From JACMJL01 sp963791805 (GTDB taxonomy: Bacteria; Bacillota; Clostridia; Clostridiales; Clostridiaceae), in assembly GCA_963791805.1 (NCBI GenBank), contig CAWBTU010000004.1:372001-436000 (forward strand): a DNA stretch of 64,000 nt, in the 5' to 3' direction. Below the pieces are notes generated by a model, which was not told the origin of the DNA, searched no databases, and saw only the letters and a program-made list of their open reading frames with translations. Of this stretch, positions 19,701 to 27,617 are shown one piece after another (position 1 is the first letter of the stretch; the number at the start of each line of letters is the position of its first letter). The translations under genes were made by a program, and so were the position numbers.

Positions 19701-19779
19701 GTCCATATGAATACTCATATTCTAATGATTGAAACTGCTCTATAATTGCTTTTTCTAGTGTGTCTTCATTAAAAGGCAT
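16759..19779 (-). CDS. hsdR: Type I restriction enzyme, HsdR subunit
   Basis: Motor and nuclease subunit of a type I restriction-modification complex. It cuts unmodified DNA after ATP-driven translocation. The N-terminal nuclease domain shows PDIIIYVNGIPLVVFELKN (D and ExK of the PD-(D/E)xK fold). The helicase region follows with Walker A HTQGSGKSFSMVF, IFIADEAHRSQYG (DEAH box) and GFTGTPI. The C-terminal helical domain includes TNRDKDKVPDL. Length 1006 aa matches the EcoR124-type (IC) subunits. It is the last gene of the hsdM-hsdS-hsdR order. No damage is visible. Confidence 0.95.
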   Translation of the reverse strand: MPFNEDTLEKAIIEQFQSLEYEYSYGPNIERDYSEVILKDYFFDCISGINKGITQDILEQAYKQIKNLGLIKLAEINEAFHKLLVEGVLVPYKNGDEQKTFQVKLIDFDNVYLNDFRVVNQYTIIEYKTKRPDIIIYVNGIPLVVFELKNAINDDTTIENAYNQIKNYQLDIPSLFYYNAFNVISDGVNASMGTVTSDFTRYMVWKSRDGEAPKDDFNPIDVLLDGVFRKDRLLDIIRNYVLYQDIKGSTVKIVAGYHQYFAVTKAVKRTKEALANNDKKVGVVWHTQGSGKSFSMVFYTGLLVTDPKLNNPTVVVLTDRNDLDNQLYSTFATCSKLLLRQEPKQAKDREHLKELLRVNAGGIIFTTIQKFEENPDILSPRSNIIFIADEAHRSQYGLEAKFDRTTGEWKYGYAKNMRDALPNATFIGFTGTPIDFNDKSTIDIFGEYIDVYDMTQAVEDGATVPIYYENRTAKLKLDEAVLKQIDTEYSKIAEETTEYIIDKSMQDLSKLETIIGSKQRIEMLASDIIKHYEDRQYVLAGKAMIVCMTRKIAINLYNEILDQRPSWTNKIKVVITESNQDDEKWHDIIGNKEYRKNLAIEFKDEKSEMKIAIVVDMWLTGFDVPSMATMYIDKPMKGHNLMQAIARVNRVYKDKEAGLVVDYIGMAAELKSALNQYTNRDKDKVPDLSVALSIALEKLEIMKDYFYGFDYSAFFGESIRERLDALLKGINYALSFDEEDSKLFIREATALSQAETLCKSLLDEEQKKEIEYFKGIKAGLCKVANKGKLTANEVNARIGVIIEQAIQQEGVFNIFEATNQANPEISILSEEYMNSIKNMKHKNIAAEMLRKLLADNIKVFQRSNIVKSELFSKKLTDLMKKYNNRMISSAEVIQELLNLSTDIVTAVKEGQEKGLSVEEYAFYEALVADPKVLEEMQDSTLIAMAHELTDMIRKNKTIDWDKKESARAAMRRMVKRLLRKYKYPPEKADGAVNIVLKQAELMSAGI

Positions 19780-19796
19780 GTGTAATCACCTCTCTT

Positions 19797-20423
19797 TTAT
19801 AGGTTTACTTCTAGGTTAGTTAGGTCTATTTCTCCAGACATTAGTTGTTGCAACAATGAATCTCTTAATTGAGACAATACTCTGTTTTGTTTAGAGTTTC
19901 TTAATATAGTAGTTATCATAGGAGCTACTGTATCACAAAATTCTTTAACCTTAGGATTGTCTTTTGAAAATATATAAAGACTCAATATATCTTTCTGGTT
20001 GATTCCTGGTATTGCCGCCTTACAACCTGCTGTATTCAATAAATGTCTTATATACTCAGATTGAAAATGAAAATACGAAAAAATATTGAAATGCTTATCT
20101 CCAAAATCTAACAAAAATACATGTTCGTTCAATACAAACGAATCATATGGAAACCCCTCTCCAAACATTGAAAAATTAGGCATAAAGTATCCTGGTTTAC
20201 CCCCATCTTTATAAATAAGTAGCTCATACCCTAAAACTATACCTCTTTTCATATCTGCTGCGTACTCTGCTGGAACATATTTAGTTTTAGAATAATCAAA
20301 GTATCCAATTCCCTTGATACTTTCTGCCCCAACACTTGGCATACCTGTATCAAATCCACTCACTCCTCCTTTAGGTCGCTTTCCAGTTTCCAATTTAGGT
20401 TGTAATTCTTCAATCTTCTTCAT
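19797..20423 (-). CDS. hsdS: HsdS specificity subunit, C-terminal half (separated by frameshift)
   Basis: Second target-recognition domain and C-terminal conserved helix of HsdS: KMKKIEELQPKLETGKRPKGGVSG opens the domain, and LRNSKQNRVLSQLRDSLLQQLMSGEIDL is the classical distal helix. Reading the DNA between the halves in the other frame gives FIDTEYGLIPKELK, which directly joins the upstream half, so these are one gene split by a single-base change. It may be made separately from the methionine used here, but no clear ribosome site precedes it. Confidence 0.85.
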   Translation of the reverse strand: MKKIEELQPKLETGKRPKGGVSGFDTGMPSVGAESIKGIGYFDYSKTKYVPAEYAADMKRGIVLGYELLIYKDGGKPGYFMPNFSMFGEGFPYDSFVLNEHVFLLDFGDKHFNIFSYFHFQSEYIRHLLNTAGCKAAIPGINQKDILSLYIFSKDNPKVKEFCDTVAPMITTILRNSKQNRVLSQLRDSLLQQLMSGEIDLTNLEVNL

Positions 20424-20458
20424 TTTTAACTCTTTAGGTATTAACCCATATTCCGTGT

Positions 20459-21073
20459 CTATAAACTCACTTTCAAAAAAGGCTCGAATTTAACAAACCA
20501 CGACGTATATAAGGTAGTTGCAATCTCTACTAAATGTTCACTGATATTGTTATTATTTTCTATTTTATCATCTAAATCAGATAATACCTTAGCAATTGCC
20601 TTTTGTTCTTGTATATTGTTAGGAATTTTAGCTACTAATTTATCAAATGTGTCTTTAGTTATTGTGTCAAATACAGAGCCGTGAGTGTTTTGTTGTATAG
20701 TTTTTATTTTATATCTTAATAAATAATATAGAAAATTGTTAGTTGTAAGTTTATTTGCTCTCAATCCATAACATGATTGATTAAATGCCATAGGTTTACC
20801 AAGCTGAGCTAATGCCCCAACCGTACCTCTCGCCGATATTATTAAGTCACCTTTATCTAACATTTTTGTAGAACTATTATCTAAACCTGATTTTGTAATA
20901 GTCTTTTCAGTTCTATAAACATTTCTATTATCTGAATTAAAATCTTTAACTGATAGCCAAGGAATGTTTCCGTTCCAGTATTCTTCAACACTTGTTTTTG
21001 GAGTTCCCCCTCCAATTATGGTCATTAATTCAGAAAATTTATATTCTTTCCACTCACTAAAACTCATACCCAA
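20459..21073 (-). CDS. hsdS: HsdS specificity subunit, N-terminal half (frameshifted)
   Basis: First target-recognition domain (EWKEYKFSELMTIIGGGTPKT, NGNIPWLSVKDF, GDLIISARGTVG) and the central helix (NNIQEQKAIAKVLSDLDDKIENNNNISEHL) of HsdS. After LYTSWFVKFEPF the frame runs into a stop. On the coding strand this point is a run of six T; seven would restore the full protein of about 425 aa. A single domain plus one helix can act as a dimer in some engineered half-subunits, so partial function is possible. It overlaps hsdM by 17 bases. Confidence 0.88.
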   Translation of the reverse strand: MGMSFSEWKEYKFSELMTIIGGGTPKTSVEEYWNGNIPWLSVKDFNSDNRNVYRTEKTITKSGLDNSSTKMLDKGDLIISARGTVGALAQLGKPMAFNQSCYGLRANKLTTNNFLYYLLRYKIKTIQQNTHGSVFDTITKDTFDKLVAKIPNNIQEQKAIAKVLSDLDDKIENNNNISEHLVEIATTLYTSWFVKFEPFLKVSL

Positions 21074-22568
21074 TGCCTCCTAGATTCTTTCTTATCTCAT
21101 CCTCTAGGCTTCTTGATTTAGCGAATAGTTCTCCTAACTCACCTGTTAAACTTTCCATCTTTTCTTCAAATGATATTCCGTCATCCTCTACTTCTTCAAG
21201 CCCAACGTATCTTCCTGGAGTTAATACATAACCATGCACTGCTACTTCTTCTAACTTTGCAGATTTACAAAAGCCTTGTATATCTTCATATTGAGAATTA
21301 TTCTTCCAATTATGATAAGTATCCGATATCTTTTTAATGTCATCACTGGATAGCTCTTTTACTCTCCTGTCTACCATAAATCCTAAATTTCTAGCATCAA
21401 TAAACAATACTTTACCTGTAGTGTTCTCGCCTTTATCTTTACGTAATATCCATAATGATACTGGTATGCCTGTAGAATAAAATAATTGTCCTGGCATTGA
21501 TACAATACACTCTACAATATCTTCCTTTACCATCTGTGCTCTTATTACACCTTCATTAGATGTATTGGAACTTAATGAACCATTTGCAAGTACTGATCCC
21601 ATTACTCCGTTAGGTGCAAGATGATGAACCATATGTTGAAGCCAAGCATAATTTGCATTACCTGTTGGTGGAACACCGTATTTCCATCTGATATCCTCTT
21701 GTATTTTATCTCCACCCCAGTCAGATACGTTAAATGGAGGATTCGCTAGTATATAATTTGCCTTTAATGTTTTATGCAAGTCTTCATGGAAAGAATCAGC
21801 ATTATGAGTTCCCATATCTGCTTCTATTTGTCTAAGGGCTAGGTTCATCCTAGCAAGTTTCCATGTAGTAGGATTACTTTCTTGCCCATAAACCGAAATA
21901 TTATTAATGTTTCCTTGATGCTCTTTTACAAACTTTGCAGATTGACAGAACATACCACCTGAACCACAACAAGGGTCATATACTCTTCCAGAGTAAGGTT
22001 CTATTATTTCTACTAAAGTACGTACAATACATGATGGTGTATAGAACTCACCACCTAGTTTTCCTTCAGCACTAGCAAACTTACTTAAGAAATATTCATA
22101 TACACGGCCTAGCATATCTCTCTCTTTAGCCTTGTCACTACCAATCTCAAGGTTTGTAAATAAAGTTACAAGTTCACCAAGTCTAGTTTTATCTAGTTCA
22201 GGTCTTGAATAGTTCTTATTTAATACGCCTTTAAGAGATGGGTTTTCTTTTTCTATTAATTCCATTGCTGTATCTATCTTTTTACCTATATCTACAGAAG
22301 TAGCATAGGCTATTATTTCACTCCAACGTGCCTCTAGTGGAACCCAAAATATATTGTCAGCAGTATATTCATCTTTATCTTCTTCAAATCCTTCATTTTC
22401 TTCTAATAACTGATCATATTTTTCTGAAAAAGAGTCTGACACATATTTCAAGAATATTAAACCTAGTACTACATGCTTATATTCAGATGCATCCATACTT
22501 CCTCTTAGCTTGTCCGCTGCAAGCCATAGCTTATTTTCAAATCCTATTGTTGTTGTATTTTCTGCCAT
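21057..22568 (-). CDS. hsdM: Type I DNA methyltransferase, HsdM subunit
   Basis: Adenine-N6 methyltransferase subunit that protects host sites and forms part of the restriction complex. The N-terminal helical domain (ENKLWLAADKLRGSMDASEYKHVVLGLIFLKY) is typical. The SAM site is VYDPCCGSGGMFCQ and the catalytic motif is ILANPPFNVSDW. The C-terminus is coiled. Length 503 aa agrees with the family. It is first in the operon; a hairpin upstream separates it from the Lamassu-like pair. Confidence 0.95.
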   Translation of the reverse strand: MAENTTTIGFENKLWLAADKLRGSMDASEYKHVVLGLIFLKYVSDSFSEKYDQLLEENEGFEEDKDEYTADNIFWVPLEARWSEIIAYATSVDIGKKIDTAMELIEKENPSLKGVLNKNYSRPELDKTRLGELVTLFTNLEIGSDKAKERDMLGRVYEYFLSKFASAEGKLGGEFYTPSCIVRTLVEIIEPYSGRVYDPCCGSGGMFCQSAKFVKEHQGNINNISVYGQESNPTTWKLARMNLALRQIEADMGTHNADSFHEDLHKTLKANYILANPPFNVSDWGGDKIQEDIRWKYGVPPTGNANYAWLQHMVHHLAPNGVMGSVLANGSLSSNTSNEGVIRAQMVKEDIVECIVSMPGQLFYSTGIPVSLWILRKDKGENTTGKVLFIDARNLGFMVDRRVKELSSDDIKKISDTYHNWKNNSQYEDIQGFCKSAKLEEVAVHGYVLTPGRYVGLEEVEDDGISFEEKMESLTGELGELFAKSRSLEDEIRKNLGGIGYEF

Positions 22569-22618
22569 TATATTATAACCTCCATGTGTTTTAGCTTATG
22601 TATGCTTAAATAAAAATA

Positions 22619-22644
22619 ATTGCACTAGTTTGAACTAATGCAAT
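22619..22644 (-). terminator. Terminator between the Lamassu-like pair and hsdM
   Basis: ATTGCACTAGT pairs with ACTAATGCAAT (G-U pair on the minus strand), and the minus strand continues AATTATTTTTA. It ends the upstream defence operon. Confidence 0.65.
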
Positions 22645-22658
22645 TTATATTATACGCT

Positions 22659-22739
22659 TTATTTTTTTGATTTTCCATTTATTTCAACAAAAAATAAAGA
22701 TGACTTAAATCTAATTACATAGTTTTCAGTCATCTCCAT
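22659..22739 (-). CDS. Possible 26-residue small protein after the SMC-like gene
   Basis: A short frame, MEMTENYVIRFKSSLFFVEI plus a basic tail NGKSKK, has an AAAAGG site 6 bases before its ATG and stops just before the operon terminator. The frame remains open upstream for about 24 more codons without a good start. It may be a real small protein of the defence operon, or the remains of a third component. Confidence 0.35.
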   Translation of the reverse strand: MEMTENYVIRFKSSLFFVEINGKSKK

Positions 22740-22808
22740 TATTTGCCTTTTAACTTCAAATGATATAAGAAAGTTATTCCTTACTTTGCTCTTTACAATC
22801 GCACTTTA

Positions 22809-24413
22809 TCATAGGACTATTGAAAAATCCTTAAGTTCCATTACTAAATCTTCTACATATTGTGGCTTTAATAATTTGCAAACATCATGATTATCATAAC
22901 TAATCAGATTTATATTTTTTAATGAATTATATTTTCCTTTCTCCTCATCTTTTAATGTTACTGTAAGAATACTTTGGTTTTTAAAATCATTCAACATTTT
23001 CAATAATCTATCTTCTTTTGCAGTAGACAATTCACCATCACGATAGCAGTCTATTATTATTGGATAGTCATGTTTTAATACTTGTATGAAGGCACACATT
23101 TTTGCAATATAATATTCATTACCTTCACTCCCTGAATAAACAGCACCTCGTTTTGAAAATAAGCCATCAAATTTTAAATTGCCGTCAGGATCTATATCTT
23201 TATATACTTCATACATTTTATCAGCCAATTCTTTAAATAATTCATCTTTCTGCTTTTGAACTTCCTCAATGTTATTTGCATTAACTTCTAATGATTTCCT
23301 TAATTCATTAATTTCTTTATCAATAGACATAATACGCTCATCTGCATTTGAAGCACTACTTATATCATTTTTCATGAATAAGATTGATTCAATACTTATG
23401 TCATCGGTTTCTAGTAGTTTTTTTAGGTCTAGCTGTTTTATATTAATATCTGTTGTAATATCCTCAATTTCTTCATTATATGAATCTACTTTCTCCTTAA
23501 TTGAATCAAGTATCTGCCTTCTAATTTCTACACTTGAAATATCAAATGTACAATTAATATCCTTAGTTGAATATCCAATACTTTTGGAATTACAATCAAG
23601 GCAATGCAACTCTCCAACAGATAAAGTTTTATTTAATGAATTTAACTCTTTTAAGGTCATTTCATTTTTCAATCTTCTAGTAATTGCTCTATTCCTGTTA
23701 TTAATTAAATCAACAATGCTATTTTTAAAGCCTTCTATTTGAGTTAGTAGTTCTTCTAATTTTTCTCTGTCTACTGACATATTGACTATACGAGACACAT
23801 CTGTTTTTGATTTGAGTATTTTATTTTCTTTCTTTAATAACTTTTTTTCTTCTTTTAAAGATAAAATTTTCTTATTTGTTTTATCTTTGTCAATATCTGT
23901 ATCTATAAATAACGGAATGCCATAATAGCTATATATCATATTTATAAAATCTTCTTTATTATAATAACCATTATTAAATATACTAGAAGTATTCTTCTTA
24001 TCTTGGCCAACAAAAAACATTTGAAAAAACAGTACTGGGTCAACAATTTTTTTTACTTTGTCTTTTATAATTACTGGTAGCTTAAAAATATTCTTATTAA
24101 TAAATCGCTTAAATTCAGGCAATGAATCATGCACATATAAACTACCTTTTTTAATAACTACAAATGTATTCTTTTTCCTACATATTTTTATATTTTCTCC
24201 GTTTATCTCTAGTTCCACTATATGATAATACTCTTGAAATGGAAATGATGATGGGAAAATAGGGTCGTTTCCCATCGCATACATCATTGATTGTATTATA
24301 ATTGTTTTTCCCTTATTATTATCATCACTAGATATTATGTTTATCCCTTCACTAAACCTATTTTCTATAAATGCATCCTCTTTATTACCAACTATTACCT
24401 TCCTAATTTGCAT
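22809..24413 (-). CDS. Rad50/SMC-like ATPase with zinc hook, Lamassu LmuB-like
   Basis: ABC-type ATPase split by a coiled coil. The N-terminal nucleotide site reads GINIISSDDNNKGKTIII, a diverged Walker A. Residues about 190-400 are mostly coiled coil, and the turn holds LHCLDCNSKS, a CxxC hook as in Rad50. The C-terminal lobe has SGSEGNEYYIAKM (signature-like) and PIIIDCYRDGEL (Walker B-like). This plan fits the SMC-type subunit of Lamassu/ABC-three-component defence systems, with the nuclease-like gene just upstream overlapping its start. The start MQIRKVIV is set by AAAGG 9 bases upstream. The assignment rests on architecture and pairing. Confidence 0.7.
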   Translation of the reverse strand: MQIRKVIVGNKEDAFIENRFSEGINIISSDDNNKGKTIIIQSMMYAMGNDPIFPSSFPFQEYYHIVELEINGENIKICRKKNTFVVIKKGSLYVHDSLPEFKRFINKNIFKLPVIIKDKVKKIVDPVLFFQMFFVGQDKKNTSSIFNNGYYNKEDFINMIYSYYGIPLFIDTDIDKDKTNKKILSLKEEKKLLKKENKILKSKTDVSRIVNMSVDREKLEELLTQIEGFKNSIVDLINNRNRAITRRLKNEMTLKELNSLNKTLSVGELHCLDCNSKSIGYSTKDINCTFDISSVEIRRQILDSIKEKVDSYNEEIEDITTDINIKQLDLKKLLETDDISIESILFMKNDISSASNADERIMSIDKEINELRKSLEVNANNIEEVQKQKDELFKELADKMYEVYKDIDPDGNLKFDGLFSKRGAVYSGSEGNEYYIAKMCAFIQVLKHDYPIIIDCYRDGELSTAKEDRLLKMLNDFKNQSILTVTLKDEEKGKYNSLKNINLISYDNHDVCKLLKPQYVEDLVMELKDFSIVL

Positions 24414-25437
24414 ACATACCATCCTTTACAATTGCAATAAAATACTTAACAGATAATGTATCCAACCAACTGATTTTATTTAAAATTTCTCTGTCCAGTT
24501 TTTTATACAATATATCTATTGAATCATTGGGGTCCTGAGATAGAACTTCATAAATATTACTAAAAAAAGTCCAAAAACTATCTGCATTATTTTTATCAAA
24601 TAACATTTTAGCAATGCATAGTTGACAATCTTCCAACTTGTCTTTCCTACTTATCTGTGGGAATCTTGAGTAAGTGTCTGCAAAAGAAGGTGGTATTCCT
24701 TTTTGCATAATATCATTATTTACCAGCCTACTTAATACCAACATTTTTATTTCATTCACATTTAAATGTCTATCATAATTCAAAAATTCATCTGTAGCAT
24801 TTATAGTTATTCCTTCAACGTTTCCGTTATTTTTCTTACTCGACTGAGCATCTCTTATTTGGTCAAATATTTGTTCTAAAATGATATCATTAGGAATAAT
24901 CATAGGATTAATCTCTATAATGTTTTTTATGTATGCGGCTTTAGACTTATCATCAACTACAAAACAAACTTTACTCAAAAATTCATCCACTAATGCATCG
25001 TTTATCATCGTTTCGTCTATATATTCTTTTGCATTGCTTTCCTCAAGTAACCCTTCCTTAATCTTTTCAATCGCTGTACTACTTATATTTCCAATTCCAA
25101 AAACATTCTTATCATTATCAATTCTAACTGTGTTTGAAATTCCACCCATAAATAATATATATGATTCAAACTCAATTTCAGATAAGTAATTTTTCAGTAG
25201 CGTCACCAATTCCTTCCCAACTTGTTTTGGAGAATTATTTTTATTTCCCTTGGATTGCATATCCCATAATCTATCTGAAAATCTATCTACTCCTGTTAGG
25301 TCGTTAAAGAAATCTACGACAAAATAATATACATCCTTGCAATCTTTTGAAAAACTCATTAAATACAATAACGCCTTAGTTTCATACTCTGCACCACTCG
25401 CGGTTGTTTTTTCTGATGATTGTATTTTATAACTCAC
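24403..25437 (-). CDS. DUF4297/Cap4-like nuclease effector, Lamassu LmuA-like
   Basis: The N-terminus has ASGAEYETKALLYLMSF, then VVDFFNDLTG and LWDMQSKGNKNNSPKQVGKELVTLL. This is the arrangement of the DUF4297 dsDNA-nuclease domain (an acidic residue followed by QxK) found in Cap4 and in Lamassu LmuA. The rest (residues about 110-344) is helical and would link to the ATPase. A GTG start is chosen because AGGAGGG lies 5 bases upstream; 26 further open codons have no site. It is the first gene of the pair and overlaps the ATPase gene. Expected role: DNA degradation on phage infection. The nuclease match is by motif only. Confidence 0.6.
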   Translation of the reverse strand: MSYKIQSSEKTTASGAEYETKALLYLMSFSKDCKDVYYFVVDFFNDLTGVDRFSDRLWDMQSKGNKNNSPKQVGKELVTLLKNYLSEIEFESYILFMGGISNTVRIDNDKNVFGIGNISSTAIEKIKEGLLEESNAKEYIDETMINDALVDEFLSKVCFVVDDKSKAAYIKNIIEINPMIIPNDIILEQIFDQIRDAQSSKKNNGNVEGITINATDEFLNYDRHLNVNEIKMLVLSRLVNNDIMQKGIPPSFADTYSRFPQISRKDKLEDCQLCIAKMLFDKNNADSFWTFFSNIYEVLSQDPNDSIDILYKKLDREILNKISWLDTLSVKYFIAIVKDGMYAN

Positions 25438-25647
25438 AGTAACCCTCCTAAGTATATATATGCTTGTCCTATTTATGTATATACTAATTGATATAATTAT
25501 ACAGACTTTTTCCATGTTTTACAATCATATGTAATTTCGCTTATATTATACCCAATTTATTGCGACTAGCTTAACAAGAAAATCTCTCTTTGCTACATGT
25601 ATTTCTCTTTGATTGTTTTAAATCTCATTATTTAAGTAAACTAAAAA

Positions 25648-25676
25648 GGACTGCTACAATCAACTTGTAACAGTCC
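25648..25676 (-). terminator. Terminator of two-repeat family member D
   Basis: GGACTGCTACAA pairs with TTGTAACAGTCC (G-U on the minus strand) followed by five T. Confidence 0.7.
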
Positions 25677-25696
25677 CTTAATAACATTTTTATAGT

Positions 25697-26500
25697 TTAT
25701 TTTCTCTTAGTTTTCTTGTTAGTGACCAGTTTCTTTTCATCTATATGTACTTCTTCTAGCTTATCATCCTTATTTTCTGCTGTATCATCAGTGTTTAAAT
25801 ATTTATCGTCAGCTGTTACAACAAATGCATCAGCTAACTTAATAACATCAAGTGTATCAAATGTTACATCTAAGCTATTAACTTTTTCAGTAGATGCAGT
25901 TCCATCAACAATTACAGCTTCATCAGATTTTACCTCTGTTTTAATAACTGTTAAATCTTGTTTCTCTTGTATGCCTTCATCTATACTTGCTTTAGCCTCT
26001 TTCTTCTTAGTATTACTTGAATTGTCTATCTGTTCAGATTTATTTCTCCTGTCTTCAAATGTTACACCCTCGCAAACTTCAATTTCTCCATTTACCATTT
26101 TCACACCTGCGACATATCCTCCTATCTCAATGAGTCCCTTTAATTGCTCTGCTTTAAATTTAAATCTTGCGCACTTGTTTGATATGATTTCATAGAGCTT
26201 GTCATTATCCGTTTCAATAACTCTTACCACAGCATACATGCAACTAACTATGCTAGCAGTAGGAAAAAGTGTTCTATATTTACCGACTGCTGACTTTATC
26301 ATAATGTTACTCATGTTGAATGCTCCATCCAATTCGATGTTACCATTTTCTAATTTCAAGCCGTTTATTTTTCCTTGATTGATTAGATCTTTGACTTCCT
26401 TTGGGGTAGTCTCTTGAAAGTCTTTTTTTACCTCATCATACAAATTATAGCCTGCTATCCTAGTTATTCCCAAATCAAGTCTATTTGCGACTGTTTTCAT
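25697..26500 (-). CDS. Two-repeat family protein, member D (unknown)
   Basis: Unknown function. Residues about 10-55 (RIAGYNLYDE, then KEVKDLINQGKINGLKLENGNIELDG) and about 105-150 (KLYEIISNKCARF, then EQLKGLIEIGGYVAGVKMVNGEIEV) are two copies of one module. The same module occurs in three other proteins of the element. The last 110 residues are a charged, low-complexity tail ending VTNKKTKRK, absent from the other members. The start MKTVANRLDLG has AGAGG 9 bases upstream. The gene is monocistronic between two terminators. Confidence 0.7.
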   Translation of the reverse strand: MKTVANRLDLGITRIAGYNLYDEVKKDFQETTPKEVKDLINQGKINGLKLENGNIELDGAFNMSNIMIKSAVGKYRTLFPTASIVSCMYAVVRVIETDNDKLYEIISNKCARFKFKAEQLKGLIEIGGYVAGVKMVNGEIEVCEGVTFEDRRNKSEQIDNSSNTKKKEAKASIDEGIQEKQDLTVIKTEVKSDEAVIVDGTASTEKVNSLDVTFDTLDVIKLADAFVVTADDKYLNTDDTAENKDDKLEEVHIDEKKLVTNKKTKRK

Positions 26501-26524
26501 TTTAAACATCCTCTTTCTTTAAAA

Positions 26525-26567
26525 AACTCTGTTGTTTTACAACTTTGTTGTGGATTGTAACAGAGTT
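26525..26567 (-). terminator. Terminator after the LRR operon
   Basis: AACTCTGTT pairs with AACAGAGTT and the minus strand continues with six T. It lies between the LRR operon and the next gene's ribosome site. Confidence 0.7.
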
Positions 26568-26641
26568 ATTAAAGTGATGCAATAACATATTTCAATTAAT
26601 TCTTCACTTATTATTTAATTTATTTACTTCACAAAACCAGT

Positions 26642-26743
26642 CTAGTTTCTATTATAATACTCAATTATTTTTTGTGAGTCTCCAGTAAACACATACTCAG
26701 AGTTTTTAGTTATAAATCTTATAGTATTATTGCTATCTTCCAA
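26642..26743 (-). CDS. Possible 33-residue protein overlapping the LRR gene end
   Basis: Reads LEDSNNTIRFITKNSEYVF then TGDSQKIIEYYNRN. A TTG start lies 6 bases after a GAGG inside the end of the LRR gene, so it could be coupled. No homologue recalled; composition looks coding. Confidence 0.35.
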   Translation of the reverse strand: MEDSNNTIRFITKNSEYVFTGDSQKIIEYYNRN

Positions 26744-27617
26744 CGTAATCCTCAAATATATCATCAGCTATCAAATGCATATTATAAATAGGACTAAAAT
26801 CAGTTATATCATTGTAATTTAAAAACAACCTATGCATATTACTGTTTTCAAAATCTTTCAATATAGATATATCAACAATTTTATTATGTCTTAGATTTAG
26901 AAAATACAGACCTTTTAAGTCCTTAAGTGCAGTGATATCTGCAATATTGTTATGGGCCATGGTTAAATAATATAGTGATGATAATTTTGAAAGAGGGTTT
27001 ATGTCAGTTATATTATTGTGTGAAATATCTACATCTATCAGATGTTTACATTGTGTAAGTGGTGAAATGTCTGATATTTTACATTTATTTAAATATAAAT
27101 TTGCTAGCCCATCGAATAGATTGAACGTTTTATTATCTTCATTTTTGCTTTTTTCATATTGTTCTAATTGCTTTTTACACAGATTACCTATAGGTGTAAG
27201 TTCAGAAAATTCACAGTTATTTATCCATAAATATCTAAGGTTAGTCATATTTTCAATGAATGACCAGTTCGTTTGACTTGAGTCCGAAATATATAGCTCT
27301 TTTAGTATAACAAATTTCTTTAAAAATGATAAATCATCCACAGCTACATATAAATGTAAGCATTTTATATTTTCAAATAGCTTCAAGTCCTCAATCCACT
27401 GTCCGTTTTCTGAATTGTTAATGTTAAACATCACTTCTGGAAATATCATATTATAGGCATCTGCATCACTCTGCCAAGGAATCCCCATACTATCTGTATC
27501 TTCATTACTAATCAAAATGCCAGATATGTTATTTAAATCATCAGTTTTCAACTCTCCGTCTGGCTTATTTAAAGCTTGTCTAACTACTCTTTCAAATTGT
27601 TCATCTTTTAGTTTCAT
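26733..27617 (-). CDS. Cytoplasmic leucine-rich repeat protein
   Basis: A 294-residue protein without signal peptide. The C-terminal half has five or six internalin-like repeats of about 22 residues (LYLNKCKISDISPLTQC, DVDISHNNITDINPLSKL, LTMAHNNIADITALKDL, LNLRHNKIVDISILKDF). Such arrays make a curved surface for protein binding. The N-terminal 70 residues (DEQFERVVRQALNKPDGELKT) resemble those of other intracellular LRR proteins. It overlaps the DUF4869 gene by four bases (ATGA) with GGAGGAGG before the start, so the two are coupled and probably act together. Confidence 0.85.
   Translation of the reverse strand: MKLKDEQFERVVRQALNKPDGELKTDDLNNISGILISNEDTDSMGIPWQSDADAYNMIFPEVMFNINNSENGQWIEDLKLFENIKCLHLYVAVDDLSFLKKFVILKELYISDSSQTNWSFIENMTNLRYLWINNCEFSELTPIGNLCKKQLEQYEKSKNEDNKTFNLFDGLANLYLNKCKISDISPLTQCKHLIDVDISHNNITDINPLSKLSSLYYLTMAHNNIADITALKDLKGLYFLNLRHNKIVDISILKDFENSNMHRLFLNYNDITDFSPIYNMHLIADDIFEDYVGR

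Noticed and set aside
23269..23742. Plus-strand frame of 157 codons with hydrophobic runs
   Set aside because: Antisense shadow of the coiled-coil region of the SMC-like ATPase.
26733..27617. Secreted internalin-type adhesin
   Set aside because: The LRR protein has no signal peptide, so it is presumably cytoplasmic.
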